This document shows positions 47,102-58,200 of a stretch of DNA of 64,000 nucleotides, one piece after another. The notes under the pieces are model-generated. The model was not told the DNA's origin. It ran no database searches and saw nothing but the letters and a program-made list of their open reading frames with translations. The DNA comes from Lactococcus protaetiae (lineage in GTDB: Bacteria > Bacillota > Bacilli > Lactobacillales > Streptococcaceae). The stretch lies in contig NZ_CP041356.1 in the NCBI RefSeq assembly GCF_006965445.1, positions 1,178,001-1,242,000 on the forward strand. The letters are read 5' to 3'. Within the stretch, counting starts at the first letter, position 1. The number at the start of each line of letters is the position of its first letter. A program made the position numbers and the translations under genes.

Positions 47102-49465
47102 ATGAAAACCGAAGTTACTGAAAACATCTTTGAACAAGCCTGGGAAGGCTTCAAAGGGACTGACTGGCGCGACAAAGCAAGCATCACTCGTTTTGTACAA
47201 GAAAACTACAAACCTTATGATGGCGATGAAAGCTTCCTTGCTGGTCCAACAGAACGTACACTTAAAGTTAAAAAAATTATTGAAGATACAAAAGCACACT
47301 ATGAAAAAGTTGGTTTCCCATTTGACACTGACCGTGTGACTTCTATTGACAAAATCCCTGCTGGATATGTTGATGCTAACGATAAAGAGCTTGAGTTGAT
47401 TTATGGTATGCAAAACAGCGAACTTTTCCGTTTGAACTTCATGCCTAAGGGTGGTCTTCGTGTTGCTGAAAAAATCTTAACTGAACATGGTCTTAGTGTT
47501 GATCCTGGTTTGCATGATGTATTGTCACAAACAATGACTTCTGTAAATGATGGTATCTTCCGCGCTTACACTTCAGCTATTCGTAAAGCCCGTCATGCTC
47601 ACACTGTTACAGGTTTGCCTGATGCTTACTCTCGTGGTCGTATCATTGGGGTTTATGCTCGTCTTGCTTTGTACGGTGCTGACTACTTGATGAAAGAAAA
47701 AGCTAAAGAATGGGATGCAATTACTGAAATTAATGACGACAATATCCGTCTTAAAGAAGAAATTAATATGCAATACCAAGCATTGCAACAAGTTGTAAAC
47801 TTTGGTGCCCTTTATGGACTCGATGTTTCACGCCCTGCAATGAATACAAAAGAAGCGATTCAATGGGTTAACATTGCTTACATGGCTGTATGTCGTGTGA
47901 TTAATGGTGCCGCAACTTCACTTGGACGTGTGCCAATCGTACTTGATATCTTTGCTGAACGCGACCTTGCTCGTGGAACTTTCACTGAACAAGAACTTCA
48001 AGAATTTGTTGATGATTTCGTATTGAAACTTCGTACAATGAAATTTGCTCGTGCTGCTGCTTATGATGAACTTTACTCTGGTGACCCAACATTCATCACG
48101 AAATCTATGGCTGGTATGGGTAACGACGGACGTCACCGTGTAACTAAAATGGACTACCGTTTCCTCAATACACTTGATACAATCGGTAACGCTCCAGAAC
48201 CAAACTTGACTGTTCTTTGGGATTCTAAACTTCCTTACTCATTCAAACGTTACGCAATGTCTATGAGCCACAAACACTCATCTATCCAATATGAAGGTGT
48301 TGAAACAATGGCTAAAGATGGTTACGGTGAAATGTCTTGTATCTCTTGTTGTGTTTCTCCACTTGACCCAGAAAATGAAGAAGGACGTCACAACCTCCAA
48401 TACTTTGGTGCGCGTGTAAACGTCTTGAAAGCAATGTTGACTGGTCTTAATGGTGGTTATGATGATGTACATAAAGACTATAAAGTGTTTGACATTGAAC
48501 CTGTTCGTGACGAAGTTCTTGACTACGATACAGTTATGGCAAACTTTGACAAGTCACTCAACTGGTTGACTGATACTTATGTTGATGCCATGAATATCAT
48601 CCACTACATGACTGATAAATACAACTATGAAGCAGTTCAAATGGCCTTCTTGCCAACTAAAGTTCGTGCTAACATGGGATTTGGTATCTGTGGTTTCGCC
48701 AACACTGTTGATTCACTTTCAGCAATCAAATATGCAAAAGTTAAAACAATCCGTGACGAAAATGGCTACATCTACGACTACGAAGTAGAAGGTGATTTCC
48801 CACGTTATGGTGAAGATGATGACCGTGCTGATGATATCGCTAAACTTGTAATGAAGATGTACCATGAAAAATTGGCTTCACACAAACTTTACAAGAATGC
48901 TGAAGCAACTGTTTCACTTTTGACAATCACATCTAATGTTGCTTACTCTAAGCAAACAGGTAACTCACCAGTCCACAAAGGTGTATTCCTCAACGAAGAT
49001 GGTACAGTGAACAAATCTAAACTTGAATTCTTCTCACCAGGTGCTAACCCATCTAACAAGGCTAAAGGTGGATGGTTGCAAAACCTCCGTTCATTGGCTA
49101 AATTGGAATTCAAAGACGCTAATGATGGTATCTCATTGACAACTCAAGTTTCTCCACGTGCGCTTGGTAAGACTCGTGACGAACAAGTGGACAACTTGGT
49201 TCAAATCCTTGATGGTTACTTCACTCCAGGTGCTTTGATTGGTGGTACTGAGTTTGCTGGTCAACACGTTAACTTGAATGTTATGGACCTCAAAGATGTT
49301 TATGACAAGATTATGAATGGTGAAGATGTTATCGTTCGTATCTCTGGTTACTGTGTCAATACTAAATACCTCACACCTGAACAAAAACAAGAATTGACTG
49401 AACGTGTCTTCCACGAAGTCCTCTCACAAGATGACAACGAAGTAATGCACACAACTAATATCTAA
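47102..49465 (+). CDS. pfl: Formate C-acetyltransferase (pyruvate formate-lyase)
   Basis: 787 residues. The paired active-site cysteines are in [17 protein letters not shown]. The glycyl-radical segment near the C-terminus is [39 protein letters not shown] and [18 protein letters not shown] are also typical. The enzyme cleaves pyruvate with CoA to acetyl-CoA and formate under anaerobiosis and needs a radical-SAM activase, which is not encoded nearby. Highly expressed codon pattern; no CTGTCAG motif inside. Flavodoxin at 3.0 kb could be an electron donor for the activase, by inference only. Confidence 0.96.
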   Translation: MKTEVTENIFEQAWEGFKGTDWRDKASITRFVQENYKPYDGDESFLAGPTERTLKVKKIIEDTKAHYEKVGFPFDTDRVTSIDKIPAGYVDANDKELELIYGMQNSELFRLNFMPKGGLRVAEKILTEHGLSVDPGLHDVLSQTMTSVNDGIFRAYTSAIRKARHAHTVTGLPDAYSRGRIIGVYARLALYGADYLMKEKAKEWDAITEINDDNIRLKEEINMQYQALQQVVNFGALYGLDVSRPAMNTKEAIQWVNIAYMAVCRVINGAATSLGRVPIVLDIFAERDLARGTFTEQELQEFVDDFVLKLRTMKFARAAAYDELYSGDPTFITKSMAGMGNDGRHRVTKMDYRFLNTLDTIGNAPEPNLTVLWDSKLPYSFKRYAMSMSHKHSSIQYEGVETMAKDGYGEMSCISCCVSPLDPENEEGRHNLQYFGARVNVLKAMLTGLNGGYDDVHKDYKVFDIEPVRDEVLDYDTVMANFDKSLNWLTDTYVDAMNIIHYMTDKYNYEAVQMAFLPTKVRANMGFGICGFANTVDSLSAIKYAKVKTIRDENGYIYDYEVEGDFPRYGEDDDRADDIAKLVMKMYHEKLASHKLYKNAEATVSLLTITSNVAYSKQTGNSPVHKGVFLNEDGTVNKSKLEFFSPGANPSNKAKGGWLQNLRSLAKLEFKDANDGISLTTQVSPRALGKTRDEQVDNLVQILDGYFTPGALIGGTEFAGQHVNLNVMDLKDVYDKIMNGEDVIVRISGYCVNTKYLTPEQKQELTERVFHEVLSQDDNEVMHTTNI

Positions 49466-49487
49466 TTCTTGAATTGATAATGATAAT

Positions 49488-49519
49488 AAAACTCTGTCAG
49501 CACTGACAGAGTTTTTTTA
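49488..49519 (+). terminator. CTGTCAG-type terminator of pfl
   Basis: AAACTCTGTCAG, loop CA, CTGACAGAGTTT and a T run. A further CTGTCAG-CAT-TGACAG pair lies just downstream (49524-49539). Confidence 0.92.
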
Positions 49520-49632
49520 GTTTCTGTCAGCATTGACAGAAGGTGGAGATTGTTTGAGTTGTAGTGAAAAGAGAAATATTAATAAAAATAGCTAATAAAC
49601 TATGAGTTTTAGTTTCGAAAATAGAAATTTTA

Positions 49633-49650
49633 TGCTAAAATAAGATGATG
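49633..49650 (+). promoter_or_regulatory. Extended -10 promoter, leaderless coaE
   Basis: TGCTAAAAT (49633-49641) lies exactly six bases before ATG 49648, with no Shine-Dalgarno. An in-frame ATG at 49645 is also present. Confidence 0.6.
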
Positions 49651-50265
49651 AAAAAAGTAATTGGATTGACTGGTGGAATTGCGAGTGGAAAATCAACGGT
49701 GGTTGATTTTTTGGTTTCTCGAGGTTTTCAAGTCATTGATGCTGATAAAGTTGTCCGTGAATTACAAAAGCCTGATGGAAAACTTTATCAGGCCATTTTG
49801 ACGGAATTTGGTGTTGAATTTTTTGATGAAAATCGTCAGTTGAATCGTGAAAAATTAGGACGTTTAATTTTTACTGACAGAGTTCAGCGTGAAAAATTGT
49901 CAGCACTTCAGGATAAAATTATTCGTGAGGAGCTGTACCATAAGCGAGATGAGCTTCTGTCAGCACTGACAGAGCATTCGGTTATTTTCATGGATATCCC
50001 GTTATTGATTGAATATAATTATATTGGATTTGATGAAATTTGGCTCGTTGTAGTACCTGAAAGCGTACAGTTAAAGCGTTTGATGGCGCGCAATCATTTG
50101 TCAGAAGAAGAAGCAAGAAACCGCATTTCGACACAAATGTCAATGACAGAAAAGCAGAGATTTGCTGACAGAGTTTTTGATAATAGTGGAACAATTGAGC
50201 AACTACAAAGTCAAGTGCAGCAAGCTCTTGAAGAGTTGTGTCCTACTGATTACTCTGAAAAGTAA
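49648..50265 (+). CDS. coaE: Dephospho-CoA kinase
   Basis: 205 residues. P-loop GLTGGIASGKSTV, then VIDADKVVRELQ, REKLGRLIFTD, VIFMDIPLLIEYNY and LMARNHLSEEEARNRI are the CoaE landmarks. It phosphorylates dephospho-CoA to CoA, the last step of CoA synthesis. A CTGTCAG-CA-CTGACAG palindrome encodes LLSALTE at residues about 104-110, in the loop before the IFMDIPLL strand. The start appears to be leaderless. Confidence 0.94.
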   Translation: MKKVIGLTGGIASGKSTVVDFLVSRGFQVIDADKVVRELQKPDGKLYQAILTEFGVEFFDENRQLNREKLGRLIFTDRVQREKLSALQDKIIREELYHKRDELLSALTEHSVIFMDIPLLIEYNYIGFDEIWLVVVPESVQLKRLMARNHLSEEEARNRISTQMSMTEKQRFADRVFDNSGTIEQLQSQVQQALEELCPTDYSEK

Positions 50266-50281
50266 GTCATAATGTCTTGCA

Positions 50282-50811
50282 ATGAAGTCAAGACTTATTC
50301 AGTGGGAGTTTCGTAAAACATTTGTCCATTTTCTCTAGTCGCTATCTTCGCTGCGCTACGCTGTCCGTTTGCTTAGCTGCTAAAGCAGCAAGAGCAAAAG
50401 GCAAAGCGACTGATAAAAGGGCAACTCACCACTGAATTTAGGGCACAATCTCACATCTTCGATATGAGGTCACCCTGTCCCAGAAGCCTAAGTGCTATCT
50501 CCGCTGTCCACTCTCGCTAAGTGGCTAAAGCCACAAGTCGAGTCGCAAAGCACTAACGCCCTAGGGCAGTCGGACGAAATTCAAAGATTGCCATTTCGTC
50601 TTATCGCTTTAGCGATTTAGAGCAAATGGACAGCGGAGGTAGTGCTGCTTTATCTCCGACCTAAGAGGTCGGAGTATTGCGATTAGCCACTTTATAGGAT
50701 AGCCGTTTGCGCTTCAGCGCTTACGGATATGCTAGTTGTTACATCTAGTGGCGTAGCGAGCATCGACAGCGTAGCCGTAAGGTGGAGATAGCACGCACTT
50801 GTTTTGATAAA
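50282..50811 (+). repeat. Large mosaic repeat with nested modules, between coaE and the PmrA-like gene
   Basis: From ATGAAGTCAAGACTTATTCA to GCACGCACTTGTTTTGATAA. Compared with 52311-52568, two extra blocks interrupt hairpin loops. A 59-base block (50344-50402) lies inside AGTCGCT^AAAGCGACT, and a 50-base block (50497-50546) inside AGTGCT^AAAGCACT. It then continues with a GAATTCAAAG stem, a GACCTAAGAGGTC hairpin and a GCCGTTTGCGCTTCAGCGCT unit. Confidence 0.87.
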
Positions 50812-50945
50812 GAGTGAAAAAAGTTAGCGGTCACTCAAGGGATTGATGTCAGAGTATGGGGAGCTAACTATGCTATAAATGCGAGACCAGTATATTTCGC
50901 TTTTTCTTTCGGTCAGTGGTTATTATTGAATTAAAAAAGATTGAG

Positions 50946-52171
50946 GTGAGTTTAACGAAAACTGTTAATTGGAAAAGAAATTTATTTATTACGTGGATTG
51001 GTTGTTTTATCGTCGGTTCGTCATTTTCACTTGTGATGCCATTTCTACCTTTATACATTCAAGGTCTTGGCGTTAGAGGTGGGAATGTTGAACTTTATTC
51101 TGGTTTGGCCTTTTCATTGACGGCTTTGGCATCAGGGCTTGTCGCACCTGTTTGGGGCGTTTGGCTGATGAACATGGGCGTAAGCCGATGATGGTTCGGG
51201 CATCAATTGCAATGACAATTTGTATGAGTGGAATTGCCTTTGTTGACCATTTTGGAGGTGTCTGGGCTTTACTTGCTCTGCGTTTATTAATGGGATTTTT
51301 CTCAGGATATATCCCAAATTCGACAGCAATGATTGCCTCGCAAGCACCAAAGGAAAAATCAGGATATGCGCTTGGTACTCTGGCAACAGCGATGGTTTCC
51401 GGAACTTTAATCGGTCCATCATTGGGTGGTTTGATGGCACAATGGTTTGGAATGGCAAATGTATTTTTAATTGTTGGGGTTTTGTTGGCTTTAGCGACGT
51501 TACTTACAATCTTTTTTGTCCATGAGAATTTTGAGCCGATTCCTAAAGGAAAAATGCTTTCTAGTAAAGAAATTATCGCGCGTGTAAGCAATAAACAAAT
51601 ACTGTTCGGTTTACTCGTTACAACATTTATTATCCAGATTACTTCTCAATCTATTGAGCCTTTTGTGACACTCTACATCAAAACTTTGACAACAAATACG
51701 ACAAACTTAATGTTTATTTCAGGTTTGATTGTATCTGCAGTAGGTCTGTCCGCAATGCTATCTTCAAGCTTTTTGGGACGTATCGGAGATAAGTACGGTT
51801 CGCACCGTCTGATTTTGATTGGCTTAGTCTTTACATTTGTGATTTATTTGCCAATGTCAATGGTTAATAGTCCATTGCAGTTGGGGATTTTGAGATTTTT
51901 ACTTGGTTTTGGTACAGGTGCATTGATGCCTTCTGTCAATTCGCTACTCTCTAAGATTACGCCTAAAGAAGGGGTGAGTCGTATTTTTGCTTATGCGCAA
52001 ATGTGTTCAAATCTTGGAATGGTGACAGGTCCTTTAGTTGGTTCAGCAATTGCGGGATATATTAGTTACCGTGCAGCAATCGTTGGAACAAGTCTTTTTG
52101 TTGTCGTCAATATCGTCTGGTCATTCATCAATTTCCGGAAATATTTACATAAACGGAGCATCATGGAATGA
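50946..52171 (+). CDS. PmrA-like MFS efflux transporter (one-base frameshift)
   Basis: Restored length about 408 residues, 12 membrane helices. [29 protein letters not shown] and [20 protein letters not shown] resemble the pneumococcal PmrA multidrug exporter and its lactococcal relatives. The frame breaks at 51154-51157 (GGGG for GGGGG). The start is uncertain: GTG 50946 or GTG 50916, neither with a good ribosome-binding site; an extended -10 TGCTATAAA lies at 50871-50879. The coaE-pmrA-rpmG order is as in streptococci. The rpmG ATG overlaps its stop. Confidence 0.85.
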
Positions 52172-52314
52172 GGATAAAAATTACACTTCGCTGCACCTCT
52201 TGTGGCAATAAAAATTATATTAGTAGTAAAAATAAGGCAACTCACCCAGAGAAAGTTGAGACAATGAAATTTTGTCCAAAAGAACGTATTGTCACTCTGC
52301 ATCGGGAGGAATGA
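52168..52314 (+). CDS. rpmG: 50S ribosomal protein L33
   Basis: 48 residues, below common cut-offs. It reads [40 protein letters not shown] and IVTLHREE, the L33 pattern with a CxxC pair followed by a single later Cys. ATG 52168 overlaps the stop of the exporter gene (ATGA), with GGAG nine bases upstream. The stop codon TGA (52312-52314) is the TGA of the ATGAAGTCAAG end of the next repeat. Genomes of this group carry several L33 paralogues; secE and nusG, its usual streptococcal neighbours, are absent here. Confidence 0.88.
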   Translation: MRIKITLRCTSCGNKNYISSKNKATHPEKVETMKFCPKERIVTLHREE

Positions 52315-52568
52315 AGTCAAGACTTATTCAGTGGGAGTTTCGTAGAACATTTGTCTATTTTCTCTAGTCGCTAAAGCGACTGGTAAAAGGGCAACTCGCC
52401 ACTGAATTTAGGGCACAACCTCACATCTTCGATATGAGGTCACCCTGTCCCAGAAGCCTAAGTGCTAAAGCACTAACGCCCTAGGGCAGTCGGACGAAAT
52501 TCAAAGTTAGTGCTGCTTCATCCCCTGCCTAAGAGGTAGGGGCGTTAGCATGCACTTACTTCGATAAA
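52311..52568 (+). repeat. Mosaic repeat, reference copy without nested modules
   Basis: Begins ATGAAGTCAAGACTTATTCA within the rpmG stop codon and ends GCACTTACTTCGATAAAA. Hairpins in order: TTCAGTGG..CCACTGAA enclosing AGTCGCTAAAGCGACT (52366-52381), ACCTCACATC..GATATGAGGT, AGTGCTAAAGCACT (52461-52474), GCCCTAGGGC, and CCCCTGCCT..AGGTAGGGG. It provides the empty-site version for the nested insertions in the copies at 50282 and 52765. Confidence 0.87.
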
Positions 52569-52570
52569 AT

Positions 52571-52599
52571 CACTGACAGTTTTTTGTCAGTGTTTTTTT
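52571..52599 (+). terminator. TGTCAG-type terminator after the repeat
   Basis: CACTGAC, loop of eight bases, GTCAGTG followed by seven T. It probably ends the coaE-pmrA-rpmG transcript. Confidence 0.82.
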
Positions 52600-52698
52600 A
52601 TATTGTCAGTAATCAAAAAAATAAATATACGGAAATAGAAGAAAAGAATTTCAAAATTGAAGAAATCATGGTCATTTTTCAAAAAATATGTGCAAAAA

Positions 52699-52708
52699 AT
52701 GATATAAT
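52699..52708 (+). promoter_or_regulatory. Extended -10 promoter ahead of ftsW repeats
   Basis: TGATATAAT. It is the nearest good promoter upstream of ftsW, about 700 bases away, with two repeat elements in between. Confidence 0.45.
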
Positions 52709-52764
52709 GAATAAGATAAATTGAAGCACTATTTGTAATCTTATTGATTAAAATGAACAGAAGT

Positions 52765-53095
52765 ATGAAGTCAAGGCTTATTCAGTGGGAGTTTCGTAAA
52801 ACATTTGTCCATTTAGTCGCTATCTTCGCTGCGCTACGCTGTCCGTTTGCTTAGCAGGCAAAGCCTGCAAGAGCAAAAGGCAAAGCGACTGATAAAAGGG
52901 TAACTCACCACTGAATTTAGGGCACAACCTCACATCTTCGATATGAGGTCACCCTATCCCAGAAGCCTAAGTGCTATCTCCGCTTCGCTGCGCTGTCCAC
53001 TCTCGCTAAGTGGCTAAAGCCACAAGTCGAGTCGCAAAGCACTAATGCCCTAGGGCAGTCGGACGAAATTCAAAGCACGCACTTGTTTTGATAAA
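52765..53095 (+). repeat. Mosaic repeat with two 60-nt nested modules
   Basis: ATGAAGTCAAGGCTTATTCA to GCACGCACTTGTTTTGATAA. A 60-base module (52822-52881) splits AGTCGCT/AAAGCGACT and another (52976-53035) splits GTGCT/AAAGCAC. The inner hairpins are AGCAGGCAAAGCCTGC and AGTGGCTAAAGCCAC. Confidence 0.88.
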
Positions 53096-53243
53096 AATTA
53101 TCCGAACTAGCCATTACTAGTGAAGTGATCACTTTGGAGTAAAAGTGGTAGCGGAGTAAGTAAATCCATAAGTTAATAAATATCAAAGACCTCAGCGATT
53201 ATATGAATATTTAATAGCTGTGGCATAACGATTATAGAGTATT

Positions 53244-53374
53244 TTTAACCAAGCAAGTATCTGCCAAATCCCCACCTCTTTTAGGTGTAGGGATAAGCAA
53301 CACTAAGCTTTGCTTTCGTTCTACTAACATCAGTGGGAGAGAAAGAATCCTCCACCAGTGAAGTAATCACTTCA
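53244..53374 (-). repeat. Class B repeat in reverse orientation upstream of ftsW
   Basis: Reverse complement of the unit at 8577-8707, with few differences. It starts at TTTTAACCAAGCAAGTATCT and includes AAGCTTTGCTTTCGTTCTAC and the CAGTGGGAGAG hairpin half. It ends AGTGAAGTAATCACTTCA. Confidence 0.8.
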
Positions 53375-53411
53375 AACCAAATTATAGTATATAAATGAGA
53401 TGAAATAAAAA

Positions 53412-54650
53412 ATGAGAGACGGACTGAAAAAAACAAACTTTTTGAATTACTCCATCTTAATCCCTTATTTGATGTTATCTGCCATAGGGATTGTCATGGT
53501 TTTCTCGGCGACGGTACCTTACCAATTGGCACGTGGACTTTCTCCTTACAGGCTAGTTATCACACAGGCAGCATTCATGATGCTGAGTTTTGTAGCAATT
53601 GCAGTCATTTACCGAATGAAATTAAAAGCACTCAAGAGTCAAAGAATGCTAGGGTTTATTATGGTAATGCTGATTTTGGCAATGATTTATGCTCGAATAG
53701 GCCCTGGAACAACTGCTAATGGTGCGCATGGATGGATTCCTATTCCAGGAGTTGGAACAATTCAACCTGCGGAATACGCTAAAGTATTTGTCATCTGGTA
53801 TCTTGCTTCAGTATTCTCTGAAAAGCAAGAGGCTATACAAAGAAAAGATATTCAAGAGGTTTTTAAAGGAAAAGGACTCTTCCAAAAACTTTTTGGAGGT
53901 TGGCGTCTTCCAGTTGTGATTTTGCTTGCACTGGATTTAATCATGCCAGATATGGGTAATGCCATAATTCTCGCAGCTCTGGCTCTTATTATGGTTGGAG
54001 CAAGTGGGATTTCGTGGCGGTGGTTTAATGGTTATGGAAAAATTGTCCTCACTGTTGCGATAGCCTTTCTTGGAATGCTCTTTGTGACAGGTGGAAATAT
54101 TATTCCATCATTTTTAAAAATTTCTTACATCAATGCCCGTTTTGAAGCCTTCGTTAATCCGTTTACGGACTTGGCAAATTCGGGACATCAGTTAGCAAAT
54201 TCCTACTATGCAATTGTCAATGGAGGCTGGCTTGGACGTGGGTTGGGAAATTCTATTGAGAAAAATGGTTATCTCCCGGAAGCACATACAGACTTTATCT
54301 TCCCGATTGTTGTGGAAGAATTAGGAGTAATAGGTGGCATTATTGTGTTAAGTATCCTATTTTTCCTGATTATCCGTATCCTTCTAGTAGGTATTCGTGC
54401 ACGAAGTTCCTTTAATGCTTTAATGGCAATTGGAGTGAGTTCCATGTTGCTTATCCAAGTATTTGTTAACGTTGGTGGGGCAGTTGGATTAATTCCAGAA
54501 ACAGGTGTAACTTTCCCATTTTTATCTCAGGGAGGTTCATCGTTCCTTGTTTTATCATTAGGAATCGCTTTTGCGCTTAATATTTCAGCAGATGAAAAAC
54601 GACAAGAAGTTTCCGAACTTTCGAATCAATACAGCTCTGCGGATATTTAA
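53412..54650 (+). CDS. ftsW: Peptidoglycan glycosyltransferase FtsW (SEDS family)
   Basis: 412 residues, about ten membrane helices. LSAIGIVMVFSATVPYQL at the N-terminus, GAHGWIPIPGVGTIQPAEYA, HTDFIFPIVVEELGVIGG and GVTFPFLSQGGSSFLVLS are SEDS-family hallmarks. FtsW polymerises septal peptidoglycan with a partner class B PBP. It is placed directly before pyc, as in related cocci, supporting FtsW over RodA. No strong ribosome-binding site is seen before ATG 53412. Confidence 0.9.
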   Translation: MRDGLKKTNFLNYSILIPYLMLSAIGIVMVFSATVPYQLARGLSPYRLVITQAAFMMLSFVAIAVIYRMKLKALKSQRMLGFIMVMLILAMIYARIGPGTTANGAHGWIPIPGVGTIQPAEYAKVFVIWYLASVFSEKQEAIQRKDIQEVFKGKGLFQKLFGGWRLPVVILLALDLIMPDMGNAIILAALALIMVGASGISWRWFNGYGKIVLTVAIAFLGMLFVTGGNIIPSFLKISYINARFEAFVNPFTDLANSGHQLANSYYAIVNGGWLGRGLGNSIEKNGYLPEAHTDFIFPIVVEELGVIGGIIVLSILFFLIIRILLVGIRARSSFNALMAIGVSSMLLIQVFVNVGGAVGLIPETGVTFPFLSQGGSSFLVLSLGIAFALNISADEKRQEVSELSNQYSSADI

Positions 54651-54668
54651 TATCAAAAATGTAAAAAA

Positions 54669-54727
54669 AATAACTCTGTCAGTACTGATAGAAAACTCTA
54701 TGTTTTCGTCAGTACTGACAGAGTTAA
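54669..54727 (+). terminator. Double CTGTCAG-palindrome terminator after ftsW
   Basis: Two near-palindromes (CTGTCAGTACTGATAG and CGTCAGTACTGACAG) can each fold, or pair with each other through AACTCTGTCAGTACTG and CAGTACTGACAGAGTT. The A run after it suits transcription arrest on the minus strand better than on the plus. Confidence 0.65.
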
Positions 54728-54740
54728 AAAATAAAAAAAT

Positions 54741-54769
54741 TTGACAGAAAATTGCCAAATTAATATTAG
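54741..54769 (+). promoter_or_regulatory. Candidate pyc promoter
   Basis: TTGACA (54741-54746), 17 bases, TATTAG (54764-54769). It is 450 bases from the pyc ATG, with a repeat in between. Confidence 0.4.
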
Positions 54770-54779
54770 TCGTGTTTAG

Positions 54780-55115
54780 AAACTCTGCTTTTCTCCAAAT
54801 TACACTTTGGCACTTGGCGTATTCGTCAGGTAAATGAACGCAAAGTTACCATGAAGTTAAGTCGCTTTAACGATTAGACTTCTTACCATTTTTGTCTTGC
54901 GACTTTATAGGGTAGCCGTTTGAGCTAAAGCAGCAACAGATGTGCTAATTGTTCCATCTATCTAGTCGTTTGCGATTTGAGCTTGCCACTTTTCCTTTAG
55001 CTCTTGAGCAAACGGATAGCGGAGTAACGAAGCTGCTTAGATAGTGAAATCGGTAGCCTAGCAAAGCTGAAATCGAGAAAATGGATAACGTAGCGAAGCG
55101 GAAGTGTTGTTTCAT
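54780..55115 (+). repeat. Degenerate mosaic repeat in the pyc leader
   Basis: Module words with many changes: ATAGGGTAGCCGTTTGAGCT..CAACAGATGTGCTAATTGTT, GCTCTTGAGCAAACGGATAG, GATAACGTAGCGAAGCGGAA. No clear 5' or 3' ends. An old copy; no coding sequence. Confidence 0.6.
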
Positions 55116-55220
55116 CTTGTAGATGTCAAGTAGGCTGTTGTAGCTTTAACCATAATATAGGTTTAGTTCGTCTACAAAAGTAAAGCGAGTTTCTGAATAA
55201 CCTTAACAAATGGAGATTGT

Positions 55221-58200
55221 ATGAAAAAATTGCTAGTTGCCAATCGTGGCGAAATTGCTATTCGTGTTTTCCGAGCTTGTAATGAGCTTGGTTTATCAAC
55301 AGTTGCTGTTTATGCAAAAGAAGACGAATATTCAGTGCATCGTTTCAAAGCAGACGAATCTTACATTATCGGTCAAGGGAAAAAACCAATTGATGCTTAT
55401 CTTGATATAGATGACATTATTCGTGTTGCTCTTGATTGTGGGGCAGATGCTATCCATCCAGGTTATGGTTTGTTGTCTGAAAACCTTGAGTTTGCGACAA
55501 AAGTCCGCGCTGCAGGTCTTGTTTTCGTTGGTCCAGAACTTCATCATTTGGATATTTTTGGCGACAAAATTAAGGCTAAAACGGCGGCAGATGAAGCAAA
55601 AGTTCCGGGAATTCCAGGAACGCATGGTGCGGTTGATATTGATGGTGCTCTTGCTTTTTCCAAAGAGTATGGCTATCCTGTGATGATCAAAGCTGCACTT
55701 GGCGGTGGAGGTCGTGGAATGCGGGTGGCTCGTAACGACGATGAAATGCGTGATGGATATGCCAGAGCAAAGTCTGAGGCTATTGGTGCGTTTGGTTCAG
55801 GCGAAATCTATGTTGAAAAATACATTGAAAATCCAAAGCATATTGAAGTTCAAATCTTAGGTGATAGCCACGGAAATATTGTACATCTCTATGAGAGAGA
55901 TTGCTCTGTGCAACGTCGTAATCAAAAAGTCATTGAAATTGCACCAGCAGTGGGCTTGCCAGAAGATTTTCGTAAAGAAATATGTGAAGCTGCGGTTAAA
56001 CTTTGTAAAAATGTGGGTTATGTGAATGCCGGAACCGTTGAATTTCTTGTTAAAGATAATCAATTTTACTTTATCGAGGTTAATCCGCGTGTTCAAGTGG
56101 AACATACAATTACAGAACTTGTGACAGGAGTTGATATTGTTCAAGCTCAAATCTTGATTGCTCAAGGTAAGTCTCTGCACGAAGAAATTGGAATTCCAGC
56201 CCAAGATGAGATTCCTCTTTTAGGCTCTGCGATTCAGTGTCGTATCACAACAGAAAATCCTGAAAATAACTTCTTACCTGATACGGGTAAGATTGATACT
56301 TATCGTTCACCAGCAGGTTATGGGGTTCGTTTGGATGGTAATGCTTATGCTGGTTATGAGGTTACCCTCATTTTGATAGTTTGTTAGTCAAGGTTTGTAC
56401 TTTCTCAAAAGATTTCAAAGATACTGTTCGGAAGATGGAGCGTGTATTACATGAGTTTCGTATTCGTGGAGTAAAAACAAACATTCCTTTCTTAATCAAT
56501 GTCATTGATAATGAGAATTTCAGAAGTGGTCAGGCAACAACAACTTTTATTGATAACACTCCAAGTTTGTTCATTTTCCCTCGCCTACGTAATCGGGGGA
56601 CAAAGACCTTACATTATCTTTCAACGATTACAGTAAATGGTTTTCCTGGTATTGAAAAAACAGACAAGCGCCATTATGATGAGCCACGTCAGCCTCAATT
56701 AGTCATTGAGAAAAAGAGAACAGCAAAAAATATTTTGGATGATCAAGGCGCGGATGCTGTCGTTGATTTTGTTAAAAATACAAAAGAAGTATTGTTGACC
56801 GATACAACTTTTCGCGATGCTCATCAGTCGCTTCTTGCAACACGTCTGCGTTTGCAAGATATGAAGGGAATTGCAGAAGCGGTAGACCAAGGTCTTCCTG
56901 AACTTTTCTCAGCGGAGATGTGGGGAGGAGCGACATTTGATGTTGCTTACCGCTTCCTCAATGAAAGTCCGTGGTATCGTTTGCGTAAACTTCGTAAACT
57001 TATGCCAAATACCATGTTCCAAATGCTTTTCCGCGGCTCAAATGCAGTGGGTTATCAAAATTATCCTGATAATGTCATTGAAGAATTTATTCGTGTTGCA
57101 GCGCGTGAAGGAATTGATGTTTTCCGTATATTTGATTCACTTAACTGGTTACCACAAATGGAGAAATCTATCCAAGCTGTTCGTGATGCAGGGAAAATTG
57201 CAGAAGCAACGATTTGTTACACAGGAGATATTTTAGATCCGCTACGACCAAAATATAATCTCAAATATTATAAAGATTTGGCAAAAGAAATGGAAGCAAC
57301 AGGGGCACATTTGCTTGCAATCAAAGATATGGCTGGCGTACTAAAACCTCAAGCTGCCTATCGCCTCATTTCTGAGCTTAAAGATACTGTGGATTTGCCG
57401 ATTCATTTACATACACATGATACGTCAGGAAACGGGATTATTACATACTCTGGAGCAACTCAAGCGGGTGTTGATATTATTGATGTGGCAACGGCAAGTC
57501 TTGCTGGAGGTACATCACAGCCATCCATGCAATCTATTTATTATGCGCTTGAACATGGACCACGTCATGCGGCAATTAATGTGAAAAATGCTGAACAAAT
57601 TGACCATTATTGGGAAGATGTGCGTAAATATTATGCACCATTTGAAGCAGGAATCACAAGTCCTCAAACAGAGGTTTATATGCATGAAATGCCAGGAGGA
57701 CAGTACACTAACTTGAAATCTCAAGCTGCTGCCGTAGGATTAGGGCATAAGTTTGATGAGATTAAACAAATGTATCATACAGTCAATATGATGTTTGGTG
57801 ATATTATCAAAGTGACACCAAGCTCAAAAGTTGTTGGCGATATGGCGTTATTTATGGTGCAAAATGAATTGACAGAGCAGGATGTCTACGAAAAAGGAAG
57901 TAGTTTGAATTTCCCTGAATCAGTTGTTTCATTCTTCCGAGGGGATCTTGGACAACCAGAGGGAGGATTCCCTGAGAAATTACAAAAAATTATTGTTAAA
58001 GATAAGTCTGTCATTACTGACAGACCAGGCTTGCACGCTGACAAAGTTGATTTGGAGGCTGTCAGCAAAGAATTAGCTGAAAAAATTGGTTATACACCTG
58101 CAGATCATGAAATTATCAGCTATTTGATGTATCCTCAAGTCTTTCTTGAGTATCAAAAAATGCAAAATGAGTTTGGTGCTGTGACTCTTCTTGATACACC

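Noticed and set aside
50282-53095. CRISPR array
   Set aside because: The repeats are long, nested and unevenly spaced, with no unique spacers and no cas genes.
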